The position numbers and the translations under genes are program-made. A stretch of DNA of 64,000 bases, taken from the NCBI RefSeq assembly GCF_037646455.1, contig NZ_JBBIXN010000002.1, positions 930,001 to 994,000 of the forward strand, in the 5' to 3' direction. Each line of letters opens with the position of its first letter. The stretch's first letter is position 1. The notes under the pieces are model-generated. The model was not told where the DNA came from and searched no databases. It worked only from the letters and a program-made list of their open reading frames with translations. Shown piece by piece: positions 1 to 7,552 of the stretch. The stretch comes from Draconibacterium mangrovi_A. Lineage in GTDB: Bacteria > Bacteroidota > Bacteroidia > Bacteroidales > Prolixibacteraceae.

Positions 1-1
1 T

Positions 2-511
2 GAAAAAGATATGCGTATGATTCATGTGCATATAAAAGCATCGGTACAATTTACCTATGCTGCTCTTCAAATTATGCGCAAAAGAAAACAGGGCGTTATT
101 ATAAATGTATCTTCAATAGGTGCTTTTATATTAACACCGGGCAATGCACTATATGATGCTACTAAATCATTTCTTAATACATTTTCGCAAAACCTCAGCC
201 TCGAATTACAGGGGTCGGGTATAAAAATACAGGCACTATGTCCCGGATTCATGAGTACAGAGTTTCATGAATCCGGAGATCTGAAAAACTTTGACAAAAG
301 TGTTATACCTGATTCTTCATGGATGACACCGGAGAGCGTTGTTTCACAATCCTTAAAGGCGTTAGAAAAAAATAGAACTATTTTTATTCCAGGAAGGAAA
401 AAGCGTTTTGCAAAGTGGCTTTATATGAACAGCTCGCTGGTACGCTACTTATTTCAAAAAAAACTTGAAAGCATAGAGCAGAATACAAAACAAGAAACGC
501 AACGTACATAA
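2..511 (+). CDS. SDR family oxidoreductase, C-terminal part (5' end outside window)
   Basis: This is the C-terminal part (about 169 residues) of a short-chain dehydrogenase/reductase. The reading frame is open to the left edge, so the in-frame ATG at 11 is probably internal. Visible SDR hallmarks are the catalytic-serine strand (IINVSS) and the YxxxK motif written as Y-D-A-T-K. The PGF(M)xTxF segment after it is the usual substrate-loop region. The N-terminal Rossmann glycine motif lies outside the window, so cofactor preference cannot be read. The family uses NAD(P)H to reduce or oxidise carbonyl/alcohol substrates; the substrate here is unknown. A methyltransferase follows 18 bp downstream on the same strand. 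Confidence 0.85.
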   Translation, partial: EKDMRMIHVHIKASVQFTYAALQIMRKRKQGVIINVSSIGAFILTPGNALYDATKSFLNTFSQNLSLELQGSGIKIQALCPGFMSTEFHESGDLKNFDKSVIPDSSWMTPESVVSQSLKALEKNRTIFIPGRKKRFAKWLYMNSSLVRYLFQKKLESIEQNTKQETQRT

Positions 512-529
512 ACTGATAAACTAATAAAA

Positions 530-1372
530 ATGGGTATAAATAAAATAGTTAAATACGCAGGAAAACCTGCTCTTTACGAAAAAGGAACAGATGTGATGTG
601 GACCGATCCGCACATTTCAAAACAATTGCTCGAGATTCACCTGCATCCTGATATAGATCTCGCCAGTAGAAAAAAGTCAACTGTTGAAAAAACAATCAAA
701 TGGATTTTTGAACAGGTTGAGGATAATGAAATGAAAATCCTTGATTTGGGATGTGGTCCGGGTTTATACACACAAATAATCGCACAAAGAGGTCATAAAG
801 TAACCGGAGTCGATTTCTCTGAAAACTCGATCGATTATGCAAAGCAGCAAGCAAAAGCTAAAAACCTGGATATTGAATACATCAATAAAAACTACCTGGA
901 CCTGGATTTGCCGGAAAATGCATTTGATTTGGTAATGATGATATACACCGATCTGGGTGTGCTTCTACCTGAAGAACGAAATCAACTTCTAAGCAAAATA
1001 GAAAAAGTTTTAAAACCCGGCGGTACTCTAATTTTCGATGTATTGAATGATAAAGATCTGGATAAAAAAGTAAGTCCGAAAAACTGGGAAGTTGCTGGGC
1101 AGGGATTTTGGAGAGAGAATCCCTATTTAACGCTTTCAGAATCATTTTTCTATGAAAAAGAAAAAGTGATACTCAACCAACATATTGTTGCTGAAGATGA
1201 AAATACCAGCGTTTACCGGTTTTGGACGCACTATTTTTCGCATGATGATTTAATGCGTCTTTTAAAAACATTTGATTTTACCGAAATCGAATTTTGCGAG
1301 AACGTACTTCCTGCTGATGGCAATTTATGGAGTGGGGAGAATGTAACTTTTTGTAAAATGAGAAAATCTTAG
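530..1372 (+). CDS. class I SAM-dependent methyltransferase
   Basis: A 280-residue soluble methyltransferase. Motif I (LDLGCGPG, residues 71-78) and the acidic end of strand 2 (VTGVDFS, Asp95) form the SAM pocket, and a KPGG loop (residues about 162-165) follows the third strand. About 60 residues before the Rossmann fold resemble the small-molecule methyltransferases annotated simply as class I in Bacteroidota. It starts 18 bp after the SDR stop and ends 22 bp before the next hydrolase, so the three genes are probably co-transcribed. The acceptor substrate is unknown. Confidence 0.85.
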   Translation: MGINKIVKYAGKPALYEKGTDVMWTDPHISKQLLEIHLHPDIDLASRKKSTVEKTIKWIFEQVEDNEMKILDLGCGPGLYTQIIAQRGHKVTGVDFSENSIDYAKQQAKAKNLDIEYINKNYLDLDLPENAFDLVMMIYTDLGVLLPEERNQLLSKIEKVLKPGGTLIFDVLNDKDLDKKVSPKNWEVAGQGFWRENPYLTLSESFFYEKEKVILNQHIVAEDENTSVYRFWTHYFSHDDLMRLLKTFDFTEIEFCENVLPADGNLWSGENVTFCKMRKS

Positions 1373-1394
1373 CATATTATCCTTTTTATTCGTG

Positions 1395-2141
1395 ATGCCA
1401 CAATTTAATTATCAGGGAAACAGCGTTTATTACAAAATTTCAGGAAAAGGAGAACCGCTTTTACTAATTCATGGGAATAGTGTTTCTTCCAAAATGTTTG
1501 ACTCGGTTATAAATACATATTCCGAAAAATATCAGGTTATAGTTTTTGACTTTCCCGGACATGGACAATCTTCACGATTAGAGAAGTTCGAAACAGATTT
1601 TTGGTATTACAATTCCGAGGTTGCAAATGCATTGTTGGAGGAATTGAAGCTTAAAAAAATTAACGTGATTGGCACAAGCGGAGGTGCATTGGTTGGCATT
1701 AACCTCGCTCTTGAACATCCGGATAAAGTTAAATTTTTGGTGGCCGATAGTTTTGAGGGAGAATTTCCTCTGGAGTCATATGTGAACAGTATTTGGAAAG
1801 AAAGGGAAAGTGACAAAAAGAACGAAGAAGCTCAATTATTCTGGAGACTTATGCATGGTGAAGGTTGGGAAAAAGTAGTAGATTTAGATACCGAGGTGAA
1901 CATTGACTTTGCTAAGACAGGAAAATCATTTTTTCGTAAGCCTATCTCACAACTGAATGTTTCAACACTTCTAACCGGAAGTTTGCAAGATGAATATTGC
2001 AGTCATTTAGACAAAATATACAGGAAACTGCAAATAAAAAATCCGGCGTTAAAAATTCATTTGTTTGAAGAGGGTAACCATCCAGCAATGTTGTCAAACA
2101 AGGATGAGTTTTTTCAACTTTTTATGGATAATTCGGAATAG
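1395..2141 (+). CDS. alpha/beta-fold hydrolase
   Basis: A 248-residue alpha/beta hydrolase. The oxyanion-loop motif LLLIHGN is near residue 23, the nucleophile elbow is GTSGG with Ser95, and the likely catalytic His is in EEGNHPAM near the C-terminus. A GTG at 1392 lies directly before the ATG at 1395; I chose the ATG because it begins the conserved fold without losing anything. No signal peptide is visible, so it is cytoplasmic. It follows the methyltransferase closely and may belong to the same operon. The substrate cannot be deduced; esterase, lipase-like or C-C hydrolase activities are all possible. Confidence 0.85.
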   Translation: MPQFNYQGNSVYYKISGKGEPLLLIHGNSVSSKMFDSVINTYSEKYQVIVFDFPGHGQSSRLEKFETDFWYYNSEVANALLEELKLKKINVIGTSGGALVGINLALEHPDKVKFLVADSFEGEFPLESYVNSIWKERESDKKNEEAQLFWRLMHGEGWEKVVDLDTEVNIDFAKTGKSFFRKPISQLNVSTLLTGSLQDEYCSHLDKIYRKLQIKNPALKIHLFEEGNHPAMLSNKDEFFQLFMDNSE

Positions 2142-2225
2142 CAACTTACTGTTATATAGGGTAATCATGCACTTGAAAAGAAATTTGTATACTTTTAATA
2201 AATTTATCATCCAATCTTTTTAAGA

Positions 2226-3302
2226 ATGATATTTATTGCCGGAATAAGCATTGCAGTTTTTTTTGAGTTGCTTCTCATTTTCAAGAAGAACAAAATACAA
2301 TCCGATAAAATATTGATTGTATGGATGTTTCTAATCTCCGTGCATATGTTCCTGTTTTTCATGAACTATACCAAAGAAAACCTGAACTATCCATTTTTAC
2401 TGGGATTCAGTCTGCCTCTTCCTATGATTCATGGTGTGATGCTTTACCTTTATGTGGCATCGTCAACACGTCAGTTACCAAAAAACAAAAAACTTTTGTT
2501 GCTTCATTTTATTCCTGTAAGCGCGGCCTTTATTTATCTGATTCCCTATTTTTTACTTCCTACTGAAGAAAAAATCTATATCTACCAGAATAATGGATTG
2601 GGATATGAGTTATTTATGAGACTTTTATTATGGGGTTATTTGATTACCGGAATTGGGTACCAAATATGGTCAATCATTTTGCTGAATCGTCATAAAAAAA
2701 ATATATTAAATCAGTTTTCGGATATTGAAAAAATAAACCTGAACTGGCTGCGAATCCTGGTGTGGGGAATGGCAGTTATCTGGATGGTGGTAATTCTGGA
2801 CGTGGATGATTTTTACGATTTTCTAACGGTTACGTTTTTTGTTTTCGTGATGGGATTTTTCGGAATTAAACAAATCGCCGTTTATCCTCAAAAACAACTT
2901 GATAGAGCGCGCAAAGAAAAGGGAAAATATTTAAAGTCAGGCTTGAAAAAAGACCTTTCGGAAGAGTTGTTCCAGAAACTGAAAGGTTTGATGAATGACA
3001 AAAAGTTGTTCACTAAAAACGAATTACTGATTAATGATCTGGCTGCCGAACTTGAGGTTCATCCCAATTACCTTTCGCAGGTGATAAACGAAAAAGAAGG
3101 AAAGAATTTTTATGAATTTATCAATCACTATCGTGTGGAAGAATTCAAACGTCTGGTTTCCATTCCCAAAAATCAACAGCTAACACTTCTGTCGCTGGCT
3201 TATGAGTGCGGATTTAATTCAAAGTCATCTTTTAACCGGTATTTTAAGAAAAGTACCGGCCAAACACCATCGCAGTATTTCTCTCTGATAACCACTAAGT
3301 AA
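2226..3302 (+). CDS. membrane-anchored AraC-family transcriptional regulator
   Basis: A 358-residue protein with an N-terminal half of roughly six to seven hydrophobic segments (about residues 1-215) followed by an AraC-type HTH domain (about 255-355). The second HTH is recognisable by the SLAYECGFNSKSSFNRYFKK segment and the terminal G-x-T-P-S-Q-Y motif. This membrane-sensor AraC architecture is common in Bacteroidota, where the membrane part is thought to receive an envelope or ligand signal. Immediately downstream are two 19-bp direct repeats 31 bp apart, ahead of a -7 box and a hydrolase lipoprotein gene; that gene is the obvious candidate target. Confidence 0.88.
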   Translation: MIFIAGISIAVFFELLLIFKKNKIQSDKILIVWMFLISVHMFLFFMNYTKENLNYPFLLGFSLPLPMIHGVMLYLYVASSTRQLPKNKKLLLLHFIPVSAAFIYLIPYFLLPTEEKIYIYQNNGLGYELFMRLLLWGYLITGIGYQIWSIILLNRHKKNILNQFSDIEKINLNWLRILVWGMAVIWMVVILDVDDFYDFLTVTFFVFVMGFFGIKQIAVYPQKQLDRARKEKGKYLKSGLKKDLSEELFQKLKGLMNDKKLFTKNELLINDLAAELEVHPNYLSQVINEKEGKNFYEFINHYRVEEFKRLVSIPKNQQLTLLSLAYECGFNSKSSFNRYFKKSTGQTPSQYFSLITTK

Positions 3303-3315
3303 CATCTATTTTCGG

Positions 3316-3365
3316 GTGCCAACTTTCAGGCTGACACCACAATAAAGTGCCACCTTCTAAGCTGA
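3316..3365 (+). promoter_or_regulatory. pair of 19-bp direct repeats, candidate AraC operator
   Basis: GTGCCAACTTTCAGGCTGA at 3316-3334 and GTGCCACCTTCTAAGCTGA at 3347-3365 agree at 15 of 19 positions. The start-to-start distance is 31 bp, close to three helical turns. The second copy ends 24 bp before the -7 box at 3390, overlapping the -33 region, which is where an AraC-family activator would bind. The link to the upstream AraC gene is inference. Confidence 0.5.
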
Positions 3366-3389
3366 GGCGATGCGCCTTGTTTCTCGCTT

Positions 3390-3397
3390 TATGTTTG
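3390..3397 (+). promoter_or_regulatory. Bacteroidota -7 promoter box (TATGTTTG)
   Basis: TATGTTTG matches the Bacteroidota -7 consensus TAnnTTTG and sits 34 bp before the ATG of the lipoprotein hydrolase. No good -33 TTTG is present at the expected spacing, which fits a promoter that needs an activator bound to the repeats just upstream. Confidence 0.5.
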
Positions 3398-3431
3398 TAT
3401 CGAATTATTAATCATTTAAAAAAATACAAAC

Positions 3432-4433
3432 ATGAAAACGATGAAACAATTTTTTAAGTTATCAATTTTTGTCTGGGCAACCATTTTAATTTTTGGCTGC
3501 AGTAAAGACGATTTTTATGAAATGGATGAACCCGGACAACTGGTTCCTCTTACAGTGGATGAAAATCCCGATTTGCCATCTATCACAATTAATGGCACAA
3601 TGTTACATTCCGAAGCCTTTGGAAATCCTGAGGACCCAATGATTGTCGTCTTGCACGGCGGACCGGGTGGAGATTATCGCTCACTTCTTTGTAGCCGCGA
3701 TTTGGTTGACGACGGATATTACATTGTATTTTACGACCAACGCGGATCAGGTTTATCACAGCGGCATGATGCAGACCAATTCACTGTACAAATGTACATT
3801 GATGATTTGGAAGCAGTCATTGATTATTACCGCTACGATGAAAATCAGAAAGTTATTCTGCTTACCCACTCATGGGGTTCAATGCTCGCCGCTGGTTATG
3901 TCAATCAATATCCTGATGCTATTGACGGAATAGTTTTAGCTGAACCGGGCGGTTTAACTTTCGATCAGATGGAAGAATATTTATCACGGTCAAATCAGGT
4001 TGAATTTTTTAAGGAGGCAACTAATGATGCCATTTTCCCGGAGCAGATTTTTGCCGGAAGAAATGAACATGAAATACTGGATTACAAGGCATTATATTTT
4101 CTTTCGTTTGAAAATGCTGAAGGAAATACAATTGGAAACGCAGGCCCCTATCCTTTTTGGAGGAATGGCGCCGTAGCGCACAGTGCCTCGCTTGATTATG
4201 TAGTTGAACATGGGTTTGATTTCAAAAACAACCTGGGGAACTATAGTCCAAAGGTACTTTTTATGTACAGTGAACGGAACGAAGCTTATGGCGAAAATTG
4301 GGCCGAGGAAGTTGCTGCACCTTTCCCAAACAAAGAAATACAAATCGTACTGGGCGCCGGTCATGAAATGTTTTACTTCGGCTGGGAAGACATGTACCCC
4401 AAAGTTTTATCCTATTTAAATGAAATACAATAG
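3432..4433 (+). CDS. alpha/beta hydrolase lipoprotein, proline iminopeptidase-like (S33 family)
   Basis: A 333-residue predicted lipoprotein: a hydrophobic segment ends in a lipobox with Cys23 (IFGCSKDD), followed by acidic residues. The HGGPG motif (residues 75-79) is the oxyanion signature of prolyl aminopeptidase-like S33 hydrolases. The nucleophile elbow is THSWGS with Ser147, and GAGHE near residue 313 supplies the likely catalytic His. The family removes N-terminal proline or hydrolyses esters and amides; the substrate here is unproven. It follows a membrane AraC regulator and tandem operator-like repeats, suggesting inducible expression in the envelope. Its last 14 bp overlap an upstream extension of the next reading frame, but that gene probably starts later. 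Confidence 0.85.
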   Translation: MKTMKQFFKLSIFVWATILIFGCSKDDFYEMDEPGQLVPLTVDENPDLPSITINGTMLHSEAFGNPEDPMIVVLHGGPGGDYRSLLCSRDLVDDGYYIVFYDQRGSGLSQRHDADQFTVQMYIDDLEAVIDYYRYDENQKVILLTHSWGSMLAAGYVNQYPDAIDGIVLAEPGGLTFDQMEEYLSRSNQVEFFKEATNDAIFPEQIFAGRNEHEILDYKALYFLSFENAEGNTIGNAGPYPFWRNGAVAHSASLDYVVEHGFDFKNNLGNYSPKVLFMYSERNEAYGENWAEEVAAPFPNKEIQIVLGAGHEMFYFGWEDMYPKVLSYLNEIQ

Positions 4434-4491
4434 CACGAATAAAAAAATCATAAAGGTTTTAAACAATCAGAAAACAAAAAATACAAAACAA

Positions 4492-5166
4492 ATGAAAACA
4501 ATTAATAAAATATTTATAGCACTCGTTCTCTTACTCACTTTTAAAGTTGGTATGGTCAATGCACAGGGTATTAAATGGTCAGAAGTAACAGAAGGCAAAA
4601 AACATTTTGTAACCCTGAATTTAGGAGCCGATTTCAGCACATATTACGGACTAAACTATGGATACAGTATATCCAATAAATTTTTACCTCTTATTATCGA
4701 TGCAGAATTTGACGTTCCTTTTGGTGAAGATGCTTTTGATGATTGGGATGCCAGAGTTGGGCTTCAGGCACAAGTATGGAATAATAATAACTTATGGTGG
4801 TCGGCCAAAGCCTCTGTAACTACAAAGAAATTTGAATCGGAAGTTGCAAGTCTCTTGAATTTTGGATCCAGTTTCTCAACTTTGTTTGGTTATCAGAAAC
4901 CCAAATGGGGAATTGCTGCAGAAATCGCTTATGAAAGGTCGGAGGTAACCAAAATTGAAAATCGCCTTTTAAAAGATTATTATCCCGAAATTACTGATGG
5001 ATGGTATAATAGTGCAGGCGGTAATTTCAAATTTGGTTTGCAGGCAAATACCTCAATAAAATCTACAAATCTTTTTTTACACCTGGGCAAAGTCTTTGGA
5101 CAAAATTTTGAAGACAATCCGACTTTACCCTTTTATGCGAAAGTTGGCATTAGTAAATCGTTTTGA
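4492..5166 (+). CDS. outer-membrane beta-barrel-like protein
   Basis: A 224-residue secreted protein. I chose the ATG at 4492 because it begins a clean signal peptide (MKTINKIF, hydrophobic core, cleavage around VNA-QG); an in-frame ATG at 4420 would add 24 Lys/Asn-rich residues and overlap the previous gene. The mature part has alternating hydrophobic/aromatic strands (HFVTLNLGADFSTYYGLNYG, KWGIAAEIAYERSE) and ends KVGISKSF, with the terminal aromatic typical of barrel proteins. No specific family is recognised. It lies 58 bp after the lipoprotein hydrolase and before a strong hairpin at 5243-5276. Confidence 0.7.
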   Translation: MKTINKIFIALVLLLTFKVGMVNAQGIKWSEVTEGKKHFVTLNLGADFSTYYGLNYGYSISNKFLPLIIDAEFDVPFGEDAFDDWDARVGLQAQVWNNNNLWWSAKASVTTKKFESEVASLLNFGSSFSTLFGYQKPKWGIAAEIAYERSEVTKIENRLLKDYYPEITDGWYNSAGGNFKFGLQANTSIKSTNLFLHLGKVFGQNFEDNPTLPFYAKVGISKSF

Positions 5167-5173
5167 TTCTAAA

Positions 5174-5263
5174 ATGAACAAGAAAATTGAAAAGATATTA
5201 TTTCTTGTACTTTTAATAATAAGTATAGTACTTTTAATTGCTGAACTGATATTGCTTATGTAA
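5174..5263 (+). CDS. possible 29-residue hydrophobic membrane peptide
   Basis: ATG at 5174 begins a 29-codon frame with a short basic start (MNKKIEK) followed by about 20 Leu/Ile/Val residues, the shape of a single-span membrane peptide. It starts 7 bp after the upstream barrel gene. Its last seven codons form the left arm of a perfect inverted repeat (5243-5276), so coding and terminator functions would overlap. A chance open frame in AT-rich DNA is a real alternative. Confidence 0.3.
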   Translation: MNKKIEKILFLVLLIISIVLLIAELILLM

Positions 5264-5276
5264 GCAATATCAGTTC
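5243..5276 (+). terminator. perfect 16-bp inverted repeat, probable terminator
   Basis: GAACTGATATTGCTTA (5243-5258) and its exact reverse complement (5261-5276) are separated by 2 bp. The hairpin lies between the barrel gene and the next hydrolase. There is no long U-run after it, so termination efficiency is uncertain; an mRNA-stabilising or cruciform role is possible. Confidence 0.6.
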
Positions 5277-5326
5277 TATTTAAGTCAAAATATTGATCTA
5301 AAGAATTTAATGGTAAGAAGAATCAA

Positions 5327-6184
5327 ATGCAAAATGGAGCATCGTATATACACAGTGAGCCGAGCCTTAAATTATGGGTCGAATACTATGGAGAATCTGG
5401 CAATGAAGCAGTAATATTCATTTCAGGTGCCGGCGCCAATTCCTCATTCTGGTCGGAAAGGTTATGCAACCAACTGGTTGAAAAGGACTTTTATGTAATT
5501 AAATACGACCACCGCGATTTTGGCTATTCCACTAAAATCGATTACGAGAAAAATCCTTACGATATTCTGCAACTAGCAAAAGATGCAATAAACATTCTGG
5601 ATTCGCTGGAGATTAAAAAGGCACATATTGTTGGTCATTCCATGGGCGGTTTTATTGCGCAACTACTGGCCATTCATTTCCCGGAAAGGGTAATTACGAT
5701 AACATCAGCTTCTGCTTCTACCAATTCACCAAAGGTTCCTTTACCTCCTGCAAAAACCTGGGAGATTTTTATGGAAATGAGTCCCACCAATAATTTTGAA
5801 AATGACCTACCGGGTTTTATGAAAGTATGGGAATACCTGAACGGAAGCACCAGATTTGACGAGGAACTGGCGGTAGAATACACCAGAAATTTATACGAAA
5901 GACAAGCGATCATAGGTGCATTGGGCGAATCGCATGTAAAAGCACAGGCCGGTATAACCGACCGATCGGAAGCCTTGAAACAGGTGAAACTTCCTGCTTT
6001 AATTATTCATGGCGAGGAAGATTACCTGGTCGACAAATACGGAGGAATACAAACAGCTGAATGTATCCCGAACTCACAAATGGTGCTTATCCCTGAAATG
6101 GGTCATATGCCCTTTAACAAGGAAATTCTAAGCCGGTTTGAAAATGAAATCATTCAGTTTATAAAATCAAACCGTACTCGTTAA
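5327..6184 (+). CDS. alpha/beta hydrolase
   Basis: A 285-residue cytoplasmic alpha/beta hydrolase. The nucleophile elbow is GHSMGG with Ser105, the acid residue is probably in HGEEDYLVDK (about residue 223), and the catalytic His is in MGHMPF (about 262). The DHRDFGYS segment after strand 4 is the usual DxRGxGxS motif. This layout is typical of the TAP/aclacinomycin-methylesterase-like or generic esterase group; no substrate can be assigned. It is separated from the previous gene by the inverted repeat, so it probably has its own promoter. Confidence 0.85.
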   Translation: MQNGASYIHSEPSLKLWVEYYGESGNEAVIFISGAGANSSFWSERLCNQLVEKDFYVIKYDHRDFGYSTKIDYEKNPYDILQLAKDAINILDSLEIKKAHIVGHSMGGFIAQLLAIHFPERVITITSASASTNSPKVPLPPAKTWEIFMEMSPTNNFENDLPGFMKVWEYLNGSTRFDEELAVEYTRNLYERQAIIGALGESHVKAQAGITDRSEALKQVKLPALIIHGEEDYLVDKYGGIQTAECIPNSQMVLIPEMGHMPFNKEILSRFENEIIQFIKSNRTR

Positions 6185-6269
6185 TTGAATCATCAGGTAA
6201 CATGTTGCTTTGTTTGAAACGGATTATGTCGTAAATTGAGGGAGAACAGCACCGAGAATTACTATAGCT

Positions 6270-6785
6270 ATGGATGATAAAAGCAGGTACGAGAAAATCA
6301 TGTGGTGGATCAGGAACAATAAAGTTACTTCAACTTTAATAGTGATCGGCACCATCTTTATCGCCCTGTCTACATTTACCGATGCTGCTAAAAATTTATT
6401 CGATTTGTTTGACCAAAAAAAGCGTCCGGAAATTAACGGAGAGTGGGCAGCAGAAGTGGAATACGACTGGCCCGGTTCGAATTATACTGAAACTTTTGTT
6501 TTCGAAGGCGAAGGCGAAGAACTGCATGGTACAGCTACATTTCTAAAACGTAAACATATCATCCAGGAAGGATCTTTAACAAACAACAGACTGGAATTCA
6601 TCACAAAAACAAAAGAAATTTCAAGCAGCTGGGATTCCGGTGAGTCAAAAGAATCAACGCATCGCTATTTTGGTAGAATTATTGACAATGGTATTCAGTT
6701 TATTATGCAAACCGAGGGCGGAGTTTCACTTCATACTCCGATTGAGTTCACTGCTAAAAGAATTTCGGATAAACCTCGAAACTAA
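6270..6785 (+). CDS. hypothetical single-span membrane protein
   Basis: A 171-residue protein of unknown function. A short charged N-terminus is followed by one membrane segment (about residues 18-37, STLIVIGTIFIALSTF). After a KRPEINGEW turn, the rest looks like a small beta-rich domain (FVFEGEGEELHGTATFLKRK) that may fold as a beta-barrel or lipocalin-like sheet. Its stop codon overlaps the stop of the convergent methyltransferase in the four bases CTAA (6782-6785). Confidence 0.65.
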   Translation: MDDKSRYEKIMWWIRNNKVTSTLIVIGTIFIALSTFTDAAKNLFDLFDQKKRPEINGEWAAEVEYDWPGSNYTETFVFEGEGEELHGTATFLKRKHIIQEGSLTNNRLEFITKTKEISSSWDSGESKESTHRYFGRIIDNGIQFIMQTEGGVSLHTPIEFTAKRISDKPRN

Positions 6786-7420
6786 AACAATGAATCGATT
6801 CTTTTAAAACTGCAAAACATGAAATTTTGAACCGAACCGCTCGGTGTAATGTGATCCCGGGTAAAACACTGCAGTTTGTCAAATCGGGGCTTAAAAACTT
6901 CTGTAAGTTCCCTCTCGTTATACTGTTTAACCTGTAAGCCGCTACAGGCTTCCGGTCCGTTATTCGAAAAAGTTCCGACTGTCAAATATTTTGATACGCA
7001 TTGATCAACAATCTCCCTGTATTTTTTTATATCGTTTTTGTCCGTCAGAAAATGAAAGAGCGCCCTGTCGTGCCAGACATCGTAAGTGGTTTCCGGAGCA
7101 AATTCCCTGATATCGGATTCAATCCACTTTACCAGAGCAGCACGTTCCCCCAGCCTCTTTTGAGCTTTTTCCAGTGCCTTTCCTGAAATATCCAGCACAT
7201 GTACATTTTCAAAACCGGCATCCAGCAGATGATCCACAAATTTGCTATCGCCTCCGCCAACATCAATGATCTTTGATGTCTTCTTTAATTCAAATGTCTG
7301 AATAAAGTCGAGAGAAGTTTGAGGGGTATCCTGGGTCCAGCTTACCTGGTGCGGTTCTTTGCTGAAATATACCTTCTCCCAGTGTTTCTTGAAATTTACC
7401 TCCATAAAATTTGATTCCAT
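6782..7420 (-). CDS. class I SAM-dependent methyltransferase
   Basis: A 212-residue methyltransferase with the SAM motif IIDVGGGDS near residues 49-57, an acidic second strand (VHVLDISG) and a YDVWHDRALFHFL stretch typical of a Bacteroidota group of small class I methyltransferases, some annotated as thiopurine- or tellurite-type. The WHDRA segment replaces the commoner D-x-I-x-D strand 4. An alternative ATG lies five codons in (7405). It is transcribed toward the membrane-protein gene, with overlapping stops. Substrate unknown. Confidence 0.82.
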   Translation of the reverse strand: MESNFMEVNFKKHWEKVYFSKEPHQVSWTQDTPQTSLDFIQTFELKKTSKIIDVGGGDSKFVDHLLDAGFENVHVLDISGKALEKAQKRLGERAALVKWIESDIREFAPETTYDVWHDRALFHFLTDKNDIKKYREIVDQCVSKYLTVGTFSNNGPEACSGLQVKQYNERELTEVFKPRFDKLQCFTRDHITPSGSVQNFMFCSFKRIDSLF

Positions 7421-7485
7421 TTTATCGTCCTAAAAAGCCGGAGGCTAAAGTACTATGTTTTCTTAGATTCGATAAAAAGTGGTAT

Positions 7486-7538
7486 AAAAAAGCACATCTG
7501 CCTGCAATTATTAAAAGCATTGCAAACAGATGTACTTT
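7486..7538 (-). terminator. rho-independent terminator after the GH2 gene
   Basis: On the minus strand AAAGTACATCTGTTTGCAAT pairs along 20 bp with ATTGCAGGCAGATGTGCTTT (three G-U pairs), with a 10-base loop and a U-run directly after. It begins 14 bp after the beta-galactosidase stop. Confidence 0.85.
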
Positions 7539-7552
7539 ATAGTATTCGCTTT

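Noticed and set aside
6782..6785. Overlapping stops (CTAA) of convergent genes as a regulatory device
   Set aside because: Compact convergent ends are common in bacterial genomes and nothing else marks the site.
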